From positions 1 to 64,000 of the forward strand of contig SDZD01000039.1 in assembly GCA_004172935.1 (NCBI GenBank): a DNA stretch of 64,000 bases, given 5' to 3'. Position numbers and translations under genes: made by a program. Below, in pieces: positions 23,709-31,676 of the stretch; position 1 is the stretch's first letter, and every line of letters begins with the position of its first letter. The DNA is from a bacterium (GTDB taxonomy: Bacteria > Armatimonadota > Abditibacteriia > Abditibacteriales > Abditibacteriaceae). Below the pieces are notes generated by a model. That model was given only the letters and a program-made list of their open reading frames with translations, was not told the origin of the DNA and searched no databases.

Positions 23709-24841
23709 TTGACGTGCATCAAAAAGCGCGATTTCTGGTGCATGAACTGCGTGTCATGCCTCAAGAACTGGCGATTGTTGTTCACGAATCCGCCCTTGTA
23801 CCCGTCCAGCAGCCCGATTTAATCTCGCTGCTGCTGAACGATAAGCGCTCACCTCATACCCGCGACGCCTATGCGCGGGATCTCCGCGATTTCTTCGGCG
23901 ACGCCATCCCCATCGGCGAGGCGTGCGCGCGATTCGTGCAACTCCCGGTACCAGCCATCCGGCTTGCCCTGCTCACCTACAAAACCAAATTGCGCGAGCG
24001 GGCCATGAGCGAGGCGACTATCAATCGCCGATTCGCGGCTATTCGTTCGTTGCTCAAGTTCGCTCATCGGATAGGCCAGTGCGCGACGGACGGAACCAAC
24101 ATCGCCGAGGGTGAGAAAGTCACGGCCTACAGGGACACGCGCGGTGTGGACGTGGCGACGCTGCGCAAATTGTTGGCAGCACCCGCGAAACGATTTCCAG
24201 TTCGAGAAGCGCCCCATATATATAAAGATGGCAAAGATAGATATATAGATGTCTGCCAATCTGTATGTGTACGCGCGCGAGAAATCCCCAACGCTCTGCG
24301 CCAATCGCGCGATCTGGCTCTCCTTCACCTGCTCATCGAGAACGCGCTCAGGCGCGGCGAGGTTTGCAAGCTGGATTGTGGCGACTTCGACGCCTCGACT
24401 CGTTCACTGTGGATTCTCGGCAAAGGGCGCGGCAACCAGAAAGAGCGCGTTTCGCTTTCGCCTACCTGCACTCTGGCTATCACGAACTACCTCACCCATA
24501 GCGAACACGGCAGCGACCGCACTGAACCGCTGTTCATTTCGCTGGATAGTCGCCCGGCGTTTTACGGCGCTCGACTGTCGGATGCGGGACTATATTCCCT
24601 CGTTGGGGAATATGGTGTTTGGGTGGGCCTCAAGCGGCTCACACCTCACCAGCTGCGGCACAGCGCGATTACTGCCGCTCTGGATGCGACTGGGGGAGAT
24701 GTGCGCAAGGTGCAGCGTCTGAGCCGACACAAAAAATTGGAGACGCTGATGATATACGACGATAGCCGAGCCGACCATCAGGGCGAAGTCAGCGGGTTGC
24801 TATCGGATTTGGTGATGGGACGAAAAAAGCCGCGCTCCTAA
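23705..24841 (+). CDS. Tyrosine recombinase (phage integrase family)
   Basis: 378 residues from a TTG coupled to the RHH stop; a GTG three codons later is also possible. An N-terminal SAM-like core-binding domain (SPHTRDAYARDLRDFFG) precedes the catalytic domain with the expected residues: Arg in ENALRRGEV, Lys in GKGRGNQK, His-x-x-Arg in HQLRHS, His in SRHKKLETLM and the Tyr nucleophile in MIYDDSRAD. An AT-rich stretch at 24218-24250 encodes PHIYKDGKDRYID and looks like a small insertion. Since the element also has a serine integrase, this enzyme may resolve multimers or invert DNA and not integrate the phage. Confidence 0.88.
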   Translation: MIDVHQKARFLVHELRVMPQELAIVVHESALVPVQQPDLISLLLNDKRSPHTRDAYARDLRDFFGDAIPIGEACARFVQLPVPAIRLALLTYKTKLRERAMSEATINRRFAAIRSLLKFAHRIGQCATDGTNIAEGEKVTAYRDTRGVDVATLRKLLAAPAKRFPVREAPHIYKDGKDRYIDVCQSVCVRAREIPNALRQSRDLALLHLLIENALRRGEVCKLDCGDFDASTRSLWILGKGRGNQKERVSLSPTCTLAITNYLTHSEHGSDRTEPLFISLDSRPAFYGARLSDAGLYSLVGEYGVWVGLKRLTPHQLRHSAITAALDATGGDVRKVQRLSRHKKLETLMIYDDSRADHQGEVSGLLSDLVMGRKKPRS

Positions 24842-25056
24842 CGGCGCAGTCTGTTCTTAAGATTTTGTGCGGTGTTGAATGTGTTTTTGGCCTTTTGGAA
24901 ATTGTTGCGCGCCTTTTGCATGCTGAATTTGTTGCGCGGCGTTGCTGTTGGCACCCCGACGAGAGGTGTCACCGTAGAGCTTTGCTCGGTACCGAGACAG
25001 CCAGAAAGCAGGGTGACGCCGAGTACGGCGATTAATGAGAGTTTGGTAAGTTGCAC
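24838..25056 (-). CDS. Small lipoprotein
   Basis: 72 residues from a GTG. The type II signal peptide (MQLTKLSLIAVLGVTLLSGC) has the lipobox LLSGC, and the rest is basic (KARNNFQKAKNTFNTAQNLK). Small lipoproteins in phages can be lysis or superinfection-exclusion proteins; nothing here decides which. It is convergent with, and overlaps by four bases, the recombinase end. Confidence 0.5.
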   Translation of the reverse strand: MQLTKLSLIAVLGVTLLSGCLGTEQSSTVTPLVGVPTATPRNKFSMQKARNNFQKAKNTFNTAQNLKNRLRR

Positions 25057-25090
25057 GCCCGCATTTTACACCAAACCGTAACAAAAATGA

Positions 25091-25116
25091 AAGCCGCGCT
25101 CCTAAGAGCGCGGCTT
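25091..25116. terminator. Terminator with a stop codon in its loop
   Basis: AAGCCGCGCTC and GAGCGCGGCTT form a perfect stem around a four-base loop, with T-rich flanks in both directions. The TAG of the 58-residue minus-strand gene lies in the loop, so the stem also encodes its last residues. The same 13-base half-stem, followed by CTAA, ends the recombinase gene at 24829-24841. Confidence 0.8.
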
Positions 25117-25278
25117 TCTTGTCCACCTTTTGACGGGCTTCGGTTGTTGGGCTTGTCGGGCGAGTTCGATGAGTTCGCGCACGGTTTCGGTATCGAGAGC
25201 GACTTTGAACCCTGTCGCATTTTCGGCGGTGTCGGCATCATCGCACCACTGGGTGAGTTCATCCAAATTGAGGGGCAT
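25102..25278 (-). CDS. Small phage protein
   Basis: 58 residues from the ATG at 25278 (MPLNLDELTQWCDDADTAEN), starting one base inside the upstream stop (TAATG). It is an acidic helical protein with a basic tail (KPVKRWTRKPRS). It is the last gene of the replication operon and ends inside a terminator hairpin. Family not recognised. Confidence 0.55.
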   Translation of the reverse strand: MPLNLDELTQWCDDADTAENATGFKVALDTETVRELIELARQAQQPKPVKRWTRKPRS

Positions 25279-25475
25279 TAGACGATACCGTTTACACGGT
25301 CGTACCAGTCCTTGTCGAAATCGGACACATTTTCGATGTCTTCGCGATTTTTGCGAAAGCGCTGGGATTCGCGGGTTTGGCCGCATTTACAGCGATATTG
25401 CTTCTCAATCACCATCGAACTGACTTCGCTTTCATAAGCGAATTGGGTCGCCGTCTTACATTTTGGACAAATCAT
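25278..25475 (-). CDS. Ogr/Delta-like or zinc-ribbon small regulator
   Basis: 65 residues from the ATG at 25475, preceded by a good AAGGAG site. A longer frame to 25649 would pass through the repeat region and lacks support. CPKC near the start and YRCKCGQTRESQRF at residues 30-43 form a zinc ribbon like that of the P2 Ogr/Delta activators ('CP.C......YrC...C'), although the last pair is C-x-C. It could activate late phage genes; this is inferred from the motif only. Confidence 0.55.
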   Translation of the reverse strand: MICPKCKTATQFAYESEVSSMVIEKQYRCKCGQTRESQRFRKNREDIENVSDFDKDWYDRVNGIV

Positions 25476-25490
25476 AAAAACTCCTTTTTG

Positions 25491-25647
25491 TTGGCAAACG
25501 TGGCAAACGGTGTTCTCAAATCGACGGTTTGCCACGTTTGCCATTTGCCAAAGTGTTTTGTCTGTCAAACCGTCGATTGTCTGGGTACTTTTCAGGGATG
25601 CTTTGCCAGAAAATGCCGTTGGCAAATGGCAAACGTGGCAAACCGTC
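25491..25647. repeat. 28-bp perfect inverted repeat and iteron-like motifs; candidate replication origin
   Basis: Arms at 25523-25550 and 25620-25647 are perfectly complementary over 28 bases, with a 69-base centre. Each arm contains TGGCAAACGTGGCAAAC. A third, direct copy begins at 25491, and a nested 12-bp inverted pair (AATCGACGGTTT / AAACCGTCGATT) lies at 25519-25530 and 25566-25577. The right arm overlaps the end of the helicase gene. Such repeats beside a RepA/DnaB-like gene are typical of iteron origins; a regulatory or terminator role is the alternative. Confidence 0.5.
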
Positions 25648-27103
25648 AAACCGTGAATTCTTCAGGGCGCTTTGAAAGTCCCCAAAAGGTGCGCCCATTT
25701 TTGCCTTCCTCGCGGCTGATACGGATGCCAACTTCATCTTTGGCGCGGTAGATAGTGCGCTGCTTGAAGCCGTGTTGCTCGGCTTCTTCCATGATGTCGT
25801 TCACCAGCATTTTTTCGACTGGGGTTAGCAAATTGATGAGGAATTCGCGGGCGCCGTTTTTGGGTGTGAATGTCTGTGGCACCTCTGGCGCGTCGCCCCA
25901 GGCTAAGCCCTCGAACAAAACCCTGAATCCCAGAGCGGGCGCGAAATCCGCCAAGTTGTTTTTGATGGTCGCGAAGATACGCTCCAGCGGTTGAGTCGAG
26001 TCGGGTGTGCCGATGGCGTGAACGACACGCGCGAACTGGGTAATCGCCGAGGCGCCGCGCACCCTATCCAGATCAATCGGCCAATTCAACTCGCCCATGC
26101 CGCCCTTCCTTATATGGTGGACAAGAACAAGTGCGAGGTTATATTTCTGGGTAAGGGCAACGAGCCACTGCACCAAAGTTTTCATCTGGTCGTTATCTTT
26201 CTCTTCGAGCGAGTTGGCGCCGCTCAACGAGTCGATGACAATGAACTTGGGGCGATATTGCGCGATGATGGACTCAAAGCGCTGCTGGTCGGCGGGTGTG
26301 TTGAGTGCCCACGATTTGTTGTCACAGTTTTCGGGCCAGATGAACGGCTCGTCCGGTGTGCCCCAGTTCGCAAAGCGCGTGAGCAGCCCCTGAAGAAACC
26401 CTTCTGCATCGAGATAGAGAATGCGGTCGCCGGGTTCAAAGCCGGTGATGGGCGTGCCATCGGGCCACTCCGTGCCTTTCGCCAAACGGTCGCACAAATC
26501 GCCCGCCACGTTGGATTTGCCCTGCCCCTGTTGCGACACGATGAGGGTGACTTGACCGACGGGAATATAACCGAACCACAGCCACTGCTGTTGGCCCAAT
26601 TTGACGCGCAGTTTGGCGGCGGTTGTCAGTGGCACATGACGCGACACGGCTAAGCGTGTTTTGGCCGTGTCGGCAACCTCGTTCATCTGCGCGATGACTT
26701 TAGCTAGGTCGCTCGAATTGCCCGTCGTCAGCAGCTGCCCCAGTTTCTGAAGTTCGCGGGCAACCGACTTCTGGCGAATGGTTTTAGCGCACTCCTCGGC
26801 GACTGTGACCTTAACCGCGTGGCCCTGTTCGACGAGCGATTCGATGTAGGCTGCGCCGCCCACGAGAGCCAGATCGCCCGCATTGCTCAAATCCTCGATG
26901 AGCAAACTCGGCGCGAGTGGTTCGCCGTTCAGCAAACGCTTGGCGGCTGCGCCATAGATGAGTTCGTGGCGCTCCTGAGCGAACTCATTGGGGTCAAGCG
27001 TCAGGAGTTCGCTGTCGAGTTGGCCCGCGAGCAGTGCCGCCAGATAGGTGGTTTCGGCAGCGGGGGCGGATGGGATTTCGAGAGGTTGTGTTTCTTGGTT
27101 CAT
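25646..27103 (-). CDS. Replicative DNA helicase, DnaB N-domain with RepA-like AAA ATPase
   Basis: 485 residues from the ATG at 27103 (MNQETQPLEIPSAPAAETTY). Residues 15-110 resemble the DnaB N-terminal domain (FAQERHELIYGAAAKRLLNG, then VGGAAYIESLVEQGH). From about 165 there is an AAA_25/RepA core: Walker A SQQGQGKSN near 190-198, LYLDAEG, Walker B FIVIDSLSG, VHHIRKGG, and RGASAITQFARVV. The C-terminal 90 residues (LTPVEKMLVNDIMEEAEQHG) look like a winged helix. It should unwind DNA at phage replication. It overlaps the RNase H gene by four bases. The candidate origin follows its stop. Confidence 0.85.
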   Translation of the reverse strand: MNQETQPLEIPSAPAAETTYLAALLAGQLDSELLTLDPNEFAQERHELIYGAAAKRLLNGEPLAPSLLIEDLSNAGDLALVGGAAYIESLVEQGHAVKVTVAEECAKTIRQKSVARELQKLGQLLTTGNSSDLAKVIAQMNEVADTAKTRLAVSRHVPLTTAAKLRVKLGQQQWLWFGYIPVGQVTLIVSQQGQGKSNVAGDLCDRLAKGTEWPDGTPITGFEPGDRILYLDAEGFLQGLLTRFANWGTPDEPFIWPENCDNKSWALNTPADQQRFESIIAQYRPKFIVIDSLSGANSLEEKDNDQMKTLVQWLVALTQKYNLALVLVHHIRKGGMGELNWPIDLDRVRGASAITQFARVVHAIGTPDSTQPLERIFATIKNNLADFAPALGFRVLFEGLAWGDAPEVPQTFTPKNGAREFLINLLTPVEKMLVNDIMEEAEQHGFKQRTIYRAKDEVGIRISREEGKNGRTFWGLSKRPEEFTV

Positions 27104-27648
27104 GAGCTGCCTTTGCACGAGGTGAACGCTTTAGCGAGTTCGCCGCAGCGTTTGTCACAGGCGACATTCCAGGCTGAGCAGGGATTGCCGCGCTTGCCGA
27201 TTCCGGCGGCAAGTTGGTCTTTGTTGGGGTGCCCATCAAGGAGCACGTAAGTAATTTCGGGGTGTCGCTCTTTCTCGATGAGGGTGGCCGCTTTCAATTC
27301 ATCGGGGACGCCTACCCATCGGGGCTTGGCGTTCTTCATGCGGCACAGCGTCACATACGAATCTGAATGCAGCGTTCCTTTGAAGCCCGCGGGCAACTGT
27401 TGAAGCGCAAAAACGACAGCGGCTAACTCGGTAACATTGTTGGTGATGCTGGTGTGTTCGCATTTCCACCAATTGGCGCCTTCAGGGGCATTGCCGTTCG
27501 CGGGTAAAACGTAGCCGCCATCGGCGTAGATTTCGTTCCCGTCGCCATCCAAAAACCAGAAGGCGTAGGTGCCGCCATCTTCGGATGGGTTGCGACCAAT
27601 GACGCCGCCATCGGCATAAATCGAGGCGGTATTTTTGAGCAGGTTCAC
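27100..27648 (-). CDS. Ribonuclease H-like protein
   Basis: 182 residues from a GTG (GTGA overlap with the primase stop). The RNase HI active-site order is visible: Asp in IYADGGVIGRN, Glu in TNNVTELAAVVFAL, Asp in GTLHSDSYVTLC, and a final Asp in WNVACDKRCGELA. VLLDGHPNKDQLAAGIGKRG corresponds to the family's handle region. It would remove RNA primers or R-loops, which fits between a primase-polymerase and a helicase. It is slightly longer than typical RNase HI because of a loop of about 25 residues after the first Asp. Confidence 0.85.
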   Translation of the reverse strand: MNLLKNTASIYADGGVIGRNPSEDGGTYAFWFLDGDGNEIYADGGYVLPANGNAPEGANWWKCEHTSITNNVTELAAVVFALQQLPAGFKGTLHSDSYVTLCRMKNAKPRWVGVPDELKAATLIEKERHPEITYVLLDGHPNKDQLAAGIGKRGNPCSAWNVACDKRCGELAKAFTSCKGSS

Positions 27649-28598
27649 GCGAACGCACCTCGCATCTGAGCCAAGGTTTGCGGGCGCCGCCGCTCTGGCT
27701 GCCAGTTCGGGCGGTCACGGATAACGCGCGGTTCAATCAGTCCGCGATTAAATCCGCTTTGAATCGTTGTGCGAATCTCGCGCGGTTCGAGTCCGATCTG
27801 CGCCGCGACCTCATAAAGCGCGGCTTTGACGGTGTGTTCATCGAGCACGCCACTCGCCACCAGGCGCCCCATCGCGAGCGCCTGATTGTTGAGTTCGTCG
27901 TTGCGGTGAGCGCGAGTCGCCGCCAATTTGTCGAGGGCACCGCGTAGCGCGACACGGCCATAGTTCGACGAAACCTCATTCATCGAAAACGGCTGAGACG
28001 GCACGGCGATTTCCTGCCGTGTGCGTGTCGCCAGTTCCGCCAGTGGCGCGGGCAATGGCTGCAACGGGTAGCGGTGCGGCGACATCTCGAACCGATATTG
28101 ATGCCCCGACGCATGAACCGAGGGCGGCGCGGTGCAGCAATTGAGGTCGGCTTTGAGCTCCAGATCGGGAATCTCGAACGCGGTTTCGATGACCTTCTTC
28201 GAGGCCCGTACATCGGGCGCAGCGGGCCGCTCGAAATAGAAGTGCATCCCCCTCGACGTTCTCACCATCGGCGTCTGGAAATCAGCGGCCACCTCGACTC
28301 CGCACAGGTCGCAAAAACCTGAAACGGCCTCTTCGGTGTCGCAGTCCACGATGCACAGATTGGAGACGGCGCCCGTCACCAGAGCCATGTTGGCACTTGG
28401 CGCGATGAGAAACCAATCCTCCACTTCGCGCACGGATGGCAGCTCACGCTGAAACGGCGACCACGCCGAAACCCGTTTGCCCTTCTCGTTGGTGATGAGC
28501 GGCAGGATTTCGGAGAACGGCTCTTTGCTACGTGGGCGAGTTGGGTAGAAGCTCCAACCCAAACCCAGAAAGCCGAGGGCAAAACGAAGGCGGCTCAA
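27645..28598 (-). CDS. Primase-polymerase (Prim-Pol, archaeo-eukaryotic primase type)
   Basis: 317 residues from a TTG overlapping the upstream stop. The N-terminal Prim-Pol domain is recognisable: GWSFYPTRPRSKEP, WSPFQRELPSVREVEDWF, SANMALVTGAVSNLCIVDCD (catalytic acid region), TPMVRTSRGMHFYF, and ELKADLNCCTAPPSVHASGH with QYRF. The C-terminal 110 residues carry a helical domain (YGRVALRGALDKLAATRAHR, then GLEPREIRTTIQSGFNRGLI) seen in plasmid and phage Prim-Pol proteins. It synthesises primers and perhaps short DNA in phage replication. It is embedded in a chain of four-base gene overlaps. Confidence 0.88.
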   Translation of the reverse strand: MSRLRFALGFLGLGWSFYPTRPRSKEPFSEILPLITNEKGKRVSAWSPFQRELPSVREVEDWFLIAPSANMALVTGAVSNLCIVDCDTEEAVSGFCDLCGVEVAADFQTPMVRTSRGMHFYFERPAAPDVRASKKVIETAFEIPDLELKADLNCCTAPPSVHASGHQYRFEMSPHRYPLQPLPAPLAELATRTRQEIAVPSQPFSMNEVSSNYGRVALRGALDKLAATRAHRNDELNNQALAMGRLVASGVLDEHTVKAALYEVAAQIGLEPREIRTTIQSGFNRGLIEPRVIRDRPNWQPERRRPQTLAQMRGAFA

Positions 28599-29104
28599 AA
28601 TGCCACCTCGCGAACAGCAGCCACGGCAGCGCGTACCGCTTCCATGTACTCAATCGTTGGTTGTTTTTCGCCCCTCTCCTGACCGGGCTTATAGTGACGC
28701 CACACTGCGCGCTGTATGTCTTGTGGCACCAAGGCCCAATGTGTGAAGCACATCAGGTACTTCGGAGAAATCGCCTTGTTGCAACCGCAAGCCGCGCAAC
28801 GGTGAGTTGAGTCGGGCGCAGGCTCGAAAGTCGGGTCTACCTTTTTGAGCGCCTTCTCGATGAGAGCCTTTTTGCTTTGCAGGTTGCGCCCACCTTCGCG
28901 CTCGATGATAGCCAGAGCGGCCCGGTAGCCGCCCGAATAGTCGCGCTTACTGGATTCAAAACGACGAATCTGCGAACGGCACCCATCAACGCTGTTATAG
29001 ATAAGCTCTTGCGCCCATCCTACTTCACCCATTCCGAATTGCTCGACGAGTGGTTGATTTTCACGACGAATGCGAACGTATTCAACGAAATCGGGTCGGC
29101 TCAA
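28595..29104 (-). CDS. Phage protein with a zinc-binding motif
   Basis: 169 residues from a TTG in a TTGA overlap. The C-terminal half has HRCAACGCNKAISPKYLMCF and then THWALVPQDIQRAVWRHY. This short zinc-binding module with a 'W..vP..lq~~vwr' helix is common in small phage proteins of unknown role. The gene is bounded on both sides by the same 19-bp sequence, so it may be a cassette inserted in the operon. Confidence 0.6.
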   Translation of the reverse strand: MSRPDFVEYVRIRRENQPLVEQFGMGEVGWAQELIYNSVDGCRSQIRRFESSKRDYSGGYRAALAIIEREGGRNLQSKKALIEKALKKVDPTFEPAPDSTHRCAACGCNKAISPKYLMCFTHWALVPQDIQRAVWRHYKPGQERGEKQPTIEYMEAVRAAVAAVREVAF

Positions 29105-29445
29105 AATGCCACCTCCTGATGGGCGTGCATTTGGGACTCGCGCTCACGACGCAGCGACGCGCGGGCATCACAGCGCCGGGCGCCGAGCGTGATGTGCTTA
29201 TCCAGCACGCAGCGAAGGTCGTAGGCTTCGCGCAAATCGGCGCAGTTATAGAGCGGCCATGTCTGGCACTGCCCATCACGCAAAACAGCGGCGAATACTC
29301 CGAACCCCTCGACGACGGGCCAGATGCACAGCGAATCGCCTTCGTGAAGGTAAACGCAGTCGGTGAGGTCGGTATAAACCCGCGTCATTTTCTGAGTAGG
29401 ACGCCCCTGAATGCGGCGCAGATAACCAATAAAGCGGCGAATCAT
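29101..29445 (-). CDS. Hypothetical phage protein
   Basis: 114 residues (MIRRFIGYLRRIQGRPTQKM and on). Basic ends enclose a beta-rich centre (LHEGDSLCIWPVVEGFGVFA). Its last residues QEVAF are nearly the same as those of the next gene product (REVAF) because both genes end in the same 19-bp repeat. Four-base overlap with its upstream neighbour. No family recognised. Confidence 0.55.
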   Translation of the reverse strand: MIRRFIGYLRRIQGRPTQKMTRVYTDLTDCVYLHEGDSLCIWPVVEGFGVFAAVLRDGQCQTWPLYNCADLREAYDLRCVLDKHITLGARRCDARASLRRERESQMHAHQEVAF

Positions 29446-30674
29446 GCGGCCTCACCTGCCTCGACTGGTTGGCCCCAGGTCAACACCTTGGCGTCGATAG
29501 CCCCGGCCAAACAGCGCGCGGCCTCAGGCTTGAGGTCATTCCACGAACCAACCGCGTCGAATTGATGGTCGAGCAAGACCTGATTGCCATTCATCAAGCG
29601 CTCATCGCGTCCCGTCTTGCCCGTATCGAGTCCTGCCGCACTGGCGACTGCCCACAGATGCTTGATGTGCTTGGGGAGCGTCGGCTTCGACGAATGATGC
29701 CCCGCGTTCGGGCAATCCTCGAAATGCGAGTAGCCATCGCGAGTGACCGGGACACTCGCGCCCTTATCGGTTTTGACGAAGTAGATCTCTTTGCCGCACG
29801 AGGTGCAGTTCGTGGCGCGGGCGCCTTTATGAATGGTGTAGCGCGGGCGCTTTTTAGTGGGGATTGAGGCGGTATCGTCCGTATTGAGTTCGCTATCGTC
29901 GGGAACACGCTCGCCCGTTTCATCGGCCAATTTCTCGGCGGCTTGGCGTGCGTAGACTTCCCACTTCTCACATTTTGCCAGAGCGACGCGCTTGCTTTCG
30001 CCCTCGGCAACGGGTTTGGGCTTGGTGTCAGTGGCAGTCCGGTAGCCAGCAGCAACGGCAGCGCGTCGGGCGCGCTCGCAGCGTTCCAGCAATTCGCGCG
30101 AAGCCACCAAAACCATACGCGGCTCCGGTTCTTGGGTGGGCGTGCTGTTACTGGTTTCCTCGGTGTCCTTCGACGAGAATAACGAGCTGGTGCGTGTGGC
30201 TAAGAGCGTGGCGTCGATGAGGGCGCGCTTCTTCGCCATTTTGAGAATCGTGTTGGCGACGTTGGCGGCATCCTGCTTGGCATATTTGCGTTCACGAGAA
30301 TTACACGCGCCGAGTCCCTCCGCTTCGACAATACCTGTGCGCTTATTGACGACGGAAACCTTCACCTCGTAAGAGCAAAAAGGCACTTTGTCGCAGAAGT
30401 TCTCGACGCGGTGCGTCGTCTCGTATTTGGTGGAGAAGCCAAAAATAGCGAGCAATTTCTCGGCACCGGGCTTGAACAGCGTCGGCTTGGGCGTGCTGGG
30501 AATGCAGCCGTAATCGGCCTCCAAAATCATCTGCTCGCGAACGAACTGGCGCACATCGTTCATGCGTCGCTCGTACTCGGCAGAGGTGATGACCATTTCG
30601 GGCATAAAATCGGGCTTAGCCGAGCGCGCGGGTTCGCGCAGCTCGGCAGCGGGTGTCGCTCTAACGGGTTGCAT
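29442..30674 (-). CDS. Possible single-strand annealing/recombination protein with zinc motif
   Basis: 410 residues with a strong AGGAGG site. Residues 40-160 carry a pattern known from many phage and plasmid proteins: DYGCIPSTPKPTLFKPGAEK, LLAIFGFSTKYETTHRVENF, GACNSRERKYAKQDAANVAN and TILKMAKKRALIDATL. It sits where RecT/Erf/Sak-type annealing proteins usually sit and has a comparable size. Residues 285-315 contain CTSCGKEIYFVKTDKGASVP, and a later Cys-His pair gives a zinc site. A C-terminal RecA-loader-like or Rad52-like fold is not evident. The annealing role is inferred from context; 'conserved phage protein' is the safe call. Confidence 0.55.
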   Translation of the reverse strand: MQPVRATPAAELREPARSAKPDFMPEMVITSAEYERRMNDVRQFVREQMILEADYGCIPSTPKPTLFKPGAEKLLAIFGFSTKYETTHRVENFCDKVPFCSYEVKVSVVNKRTGIVEAEGLGACNSRERKYAKQDAANVANTILKMAKKRALIDATLLATRTSSLFSSKDTEETSNSTPTQEPEPRMVLVASRELLERCERARRAAVAAGYRTATDTKPKPVAEGESKRVALAKCEKWEVYARQAAEKLADETGERVPDDSELNTDDTASIPTKKRPRYTIHKGARATNCTSCGKEIYFVKTDKGASVPVTRDGYSHFEDCPNAGHHSSKPTLPKHIKHLWAVASAAGLDTGKTGRDERLMNGNQVLLDHQFDAVGSWNDLKPEAARCLAGAIDAKVLTWGQPVEAGEAA

Positions 30675-30885
30675 ATTGGGCCTCCTGTGGGGCGTTGAGT
30701 GCGCGGTCGGCCATCACGGCACGCCACCGCTCGGACTCCTCGGCAGCCATGCGGGCCAGAGTCAGGTTGAGAATGCGGTCGCGTTTCAATTGGCGGCGAA
30801 CCGTGCGCCACTGGCGAAAGCGAATCCGAAACGGCAGATGCACCAGGGCCAGAACCGCGAGGATGATGAAGATTTCGCCGTCCAT
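30661..30885 (-). CDS. Small membrane protein
   Basis: 74 residues. One N-terminal hydrophobic helix (EIFIILAVLALVHLPFRI) is followed by a strongly basic segment (RFRQWRTVRRQLKRDRILNL) and an acidic-basic tail, so a single-span protein with a cytoplasmic basic domain is likely. It starts one base inside the upstream stop and overlaps the downstream gene by 14 bases. The function is unknown. Confidence 0.5.
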   Translation of the reverse strand: MDGEIFIILAVLALVHLPFRIRFRQWRTVRRQLKRDRILNLTLARMAAEESERWRAVMADRALNAPQEAQYATR

Positions 30886-31619
30886 TAGGCAGCCTCCTTC
30901 CTAGCGGCTCGCGATGCGAGAACCATTTTTGAGATTTGATCTAACGTGTAATGCCCGTAACTTTCCGATGGCATAACAGCGCGGTCACTGTTCCAGGTTG
31001 CGGGGTCAATTCTCAAAAAGAAGAAGGTTTCAGCAAAGAGCTGAGCCTGATGCATATTCTCGAAAGGCCCTAGCGACCATTTGCCTGACTCAGTGCATAG
31101 AAGTCCCACTCGGTTTTTGGGGTACCGAGTGACCGAAGAAATCCAAGTTGCTTTTTCAGCATCCCAAAGAACTTCCAAGTTCCACTGAAATTTTCTGGTG
31201 CTATAGGAGGTCAAAAAGATTGACCTCATTTCATCTGTAGCAAACGAACCAAAATCATCGGCCTTGCAGTGCCATGTCAGATTGAGTGCTGAGTACGTAG
31301 GCGGTGCGCCTTTGTTCTGCAAGAATTGCTTGCCTGCTTCGGTTAGTGAAAAACGGAAGTCTGCCGGCCTTTCTTGAGTGGGAGCAAAAACATTTTTCGG
31401 CAAATACTTGATGTAACCACTGTCCTGTAGATGGGCGCAGTGACGCTTTAACTCCAAAAGAGACAGCGAAATCCCTTGCTTTCGTAGGCTCGCTTGAATG
31501 CCCTTCACTTTTCGCGAGGGAACTGCCGACAGCACTATTAGAATAGCTTTCGAGGTGCGTTTGGAAGATACCTTTAGCAACTCTGATTTCTTGGTTTCGT
31601 GTAAAATTTCTGTTGACAT
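30885..31619 (-). CDS. Phage protein with N-terminal winged-helix-like region
   Basis: 244 residues, more AT-rich than the operon around it. Residues 15-75 look like a helix-turn-helix or winged helix (KAILIVLSAVPSRKVKGIQA, then LSLLELKRHCAHLQDSGYIK). RFSLTEAGKQFLQNKG follows, the ending usual in such domains. The rest is an unrecognised alpha/beta domain with many aromatic residues. It could regulate the operon in which it lies. The composition suggests a recent arrival. Confidence 0.5.
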   Translation of the reverse strand: MSTEILHETKKSELLKVSSKRTSKAILIVLSAVPSRKVKGIQASLRKQGISLSLLELKRHCAHLQDSGYIKYLPKNVFAPTQERPADFRFSLTEAGKQFLQNKGAPPTYSALNLTWHCKADDFGSFATDEMRSIFLTSYSTRKFQWNLEVLWDAEKATWISSVTRYPKNRVGLLCTESGKWSLGPFENMHQAQLFAETFFFLRIDPATWNSDRAVMPSESYGHYTLDQISKMVLASRAARKEAA

Positions 31620-31676
31620 TTTTGTTGAATTGAATGGCTCGTCTGTTGGCTCAGGCGAGCCATTTGTCGTTTGTGA

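Noticed and set aside
25478..25649. N-terminal extension of the zinc-ribbon gene through the inverted repeats
   Set aside because: The extension would be encoded by the repeats themselves, whereas a good ribosome site precedes the ATG at 25475.
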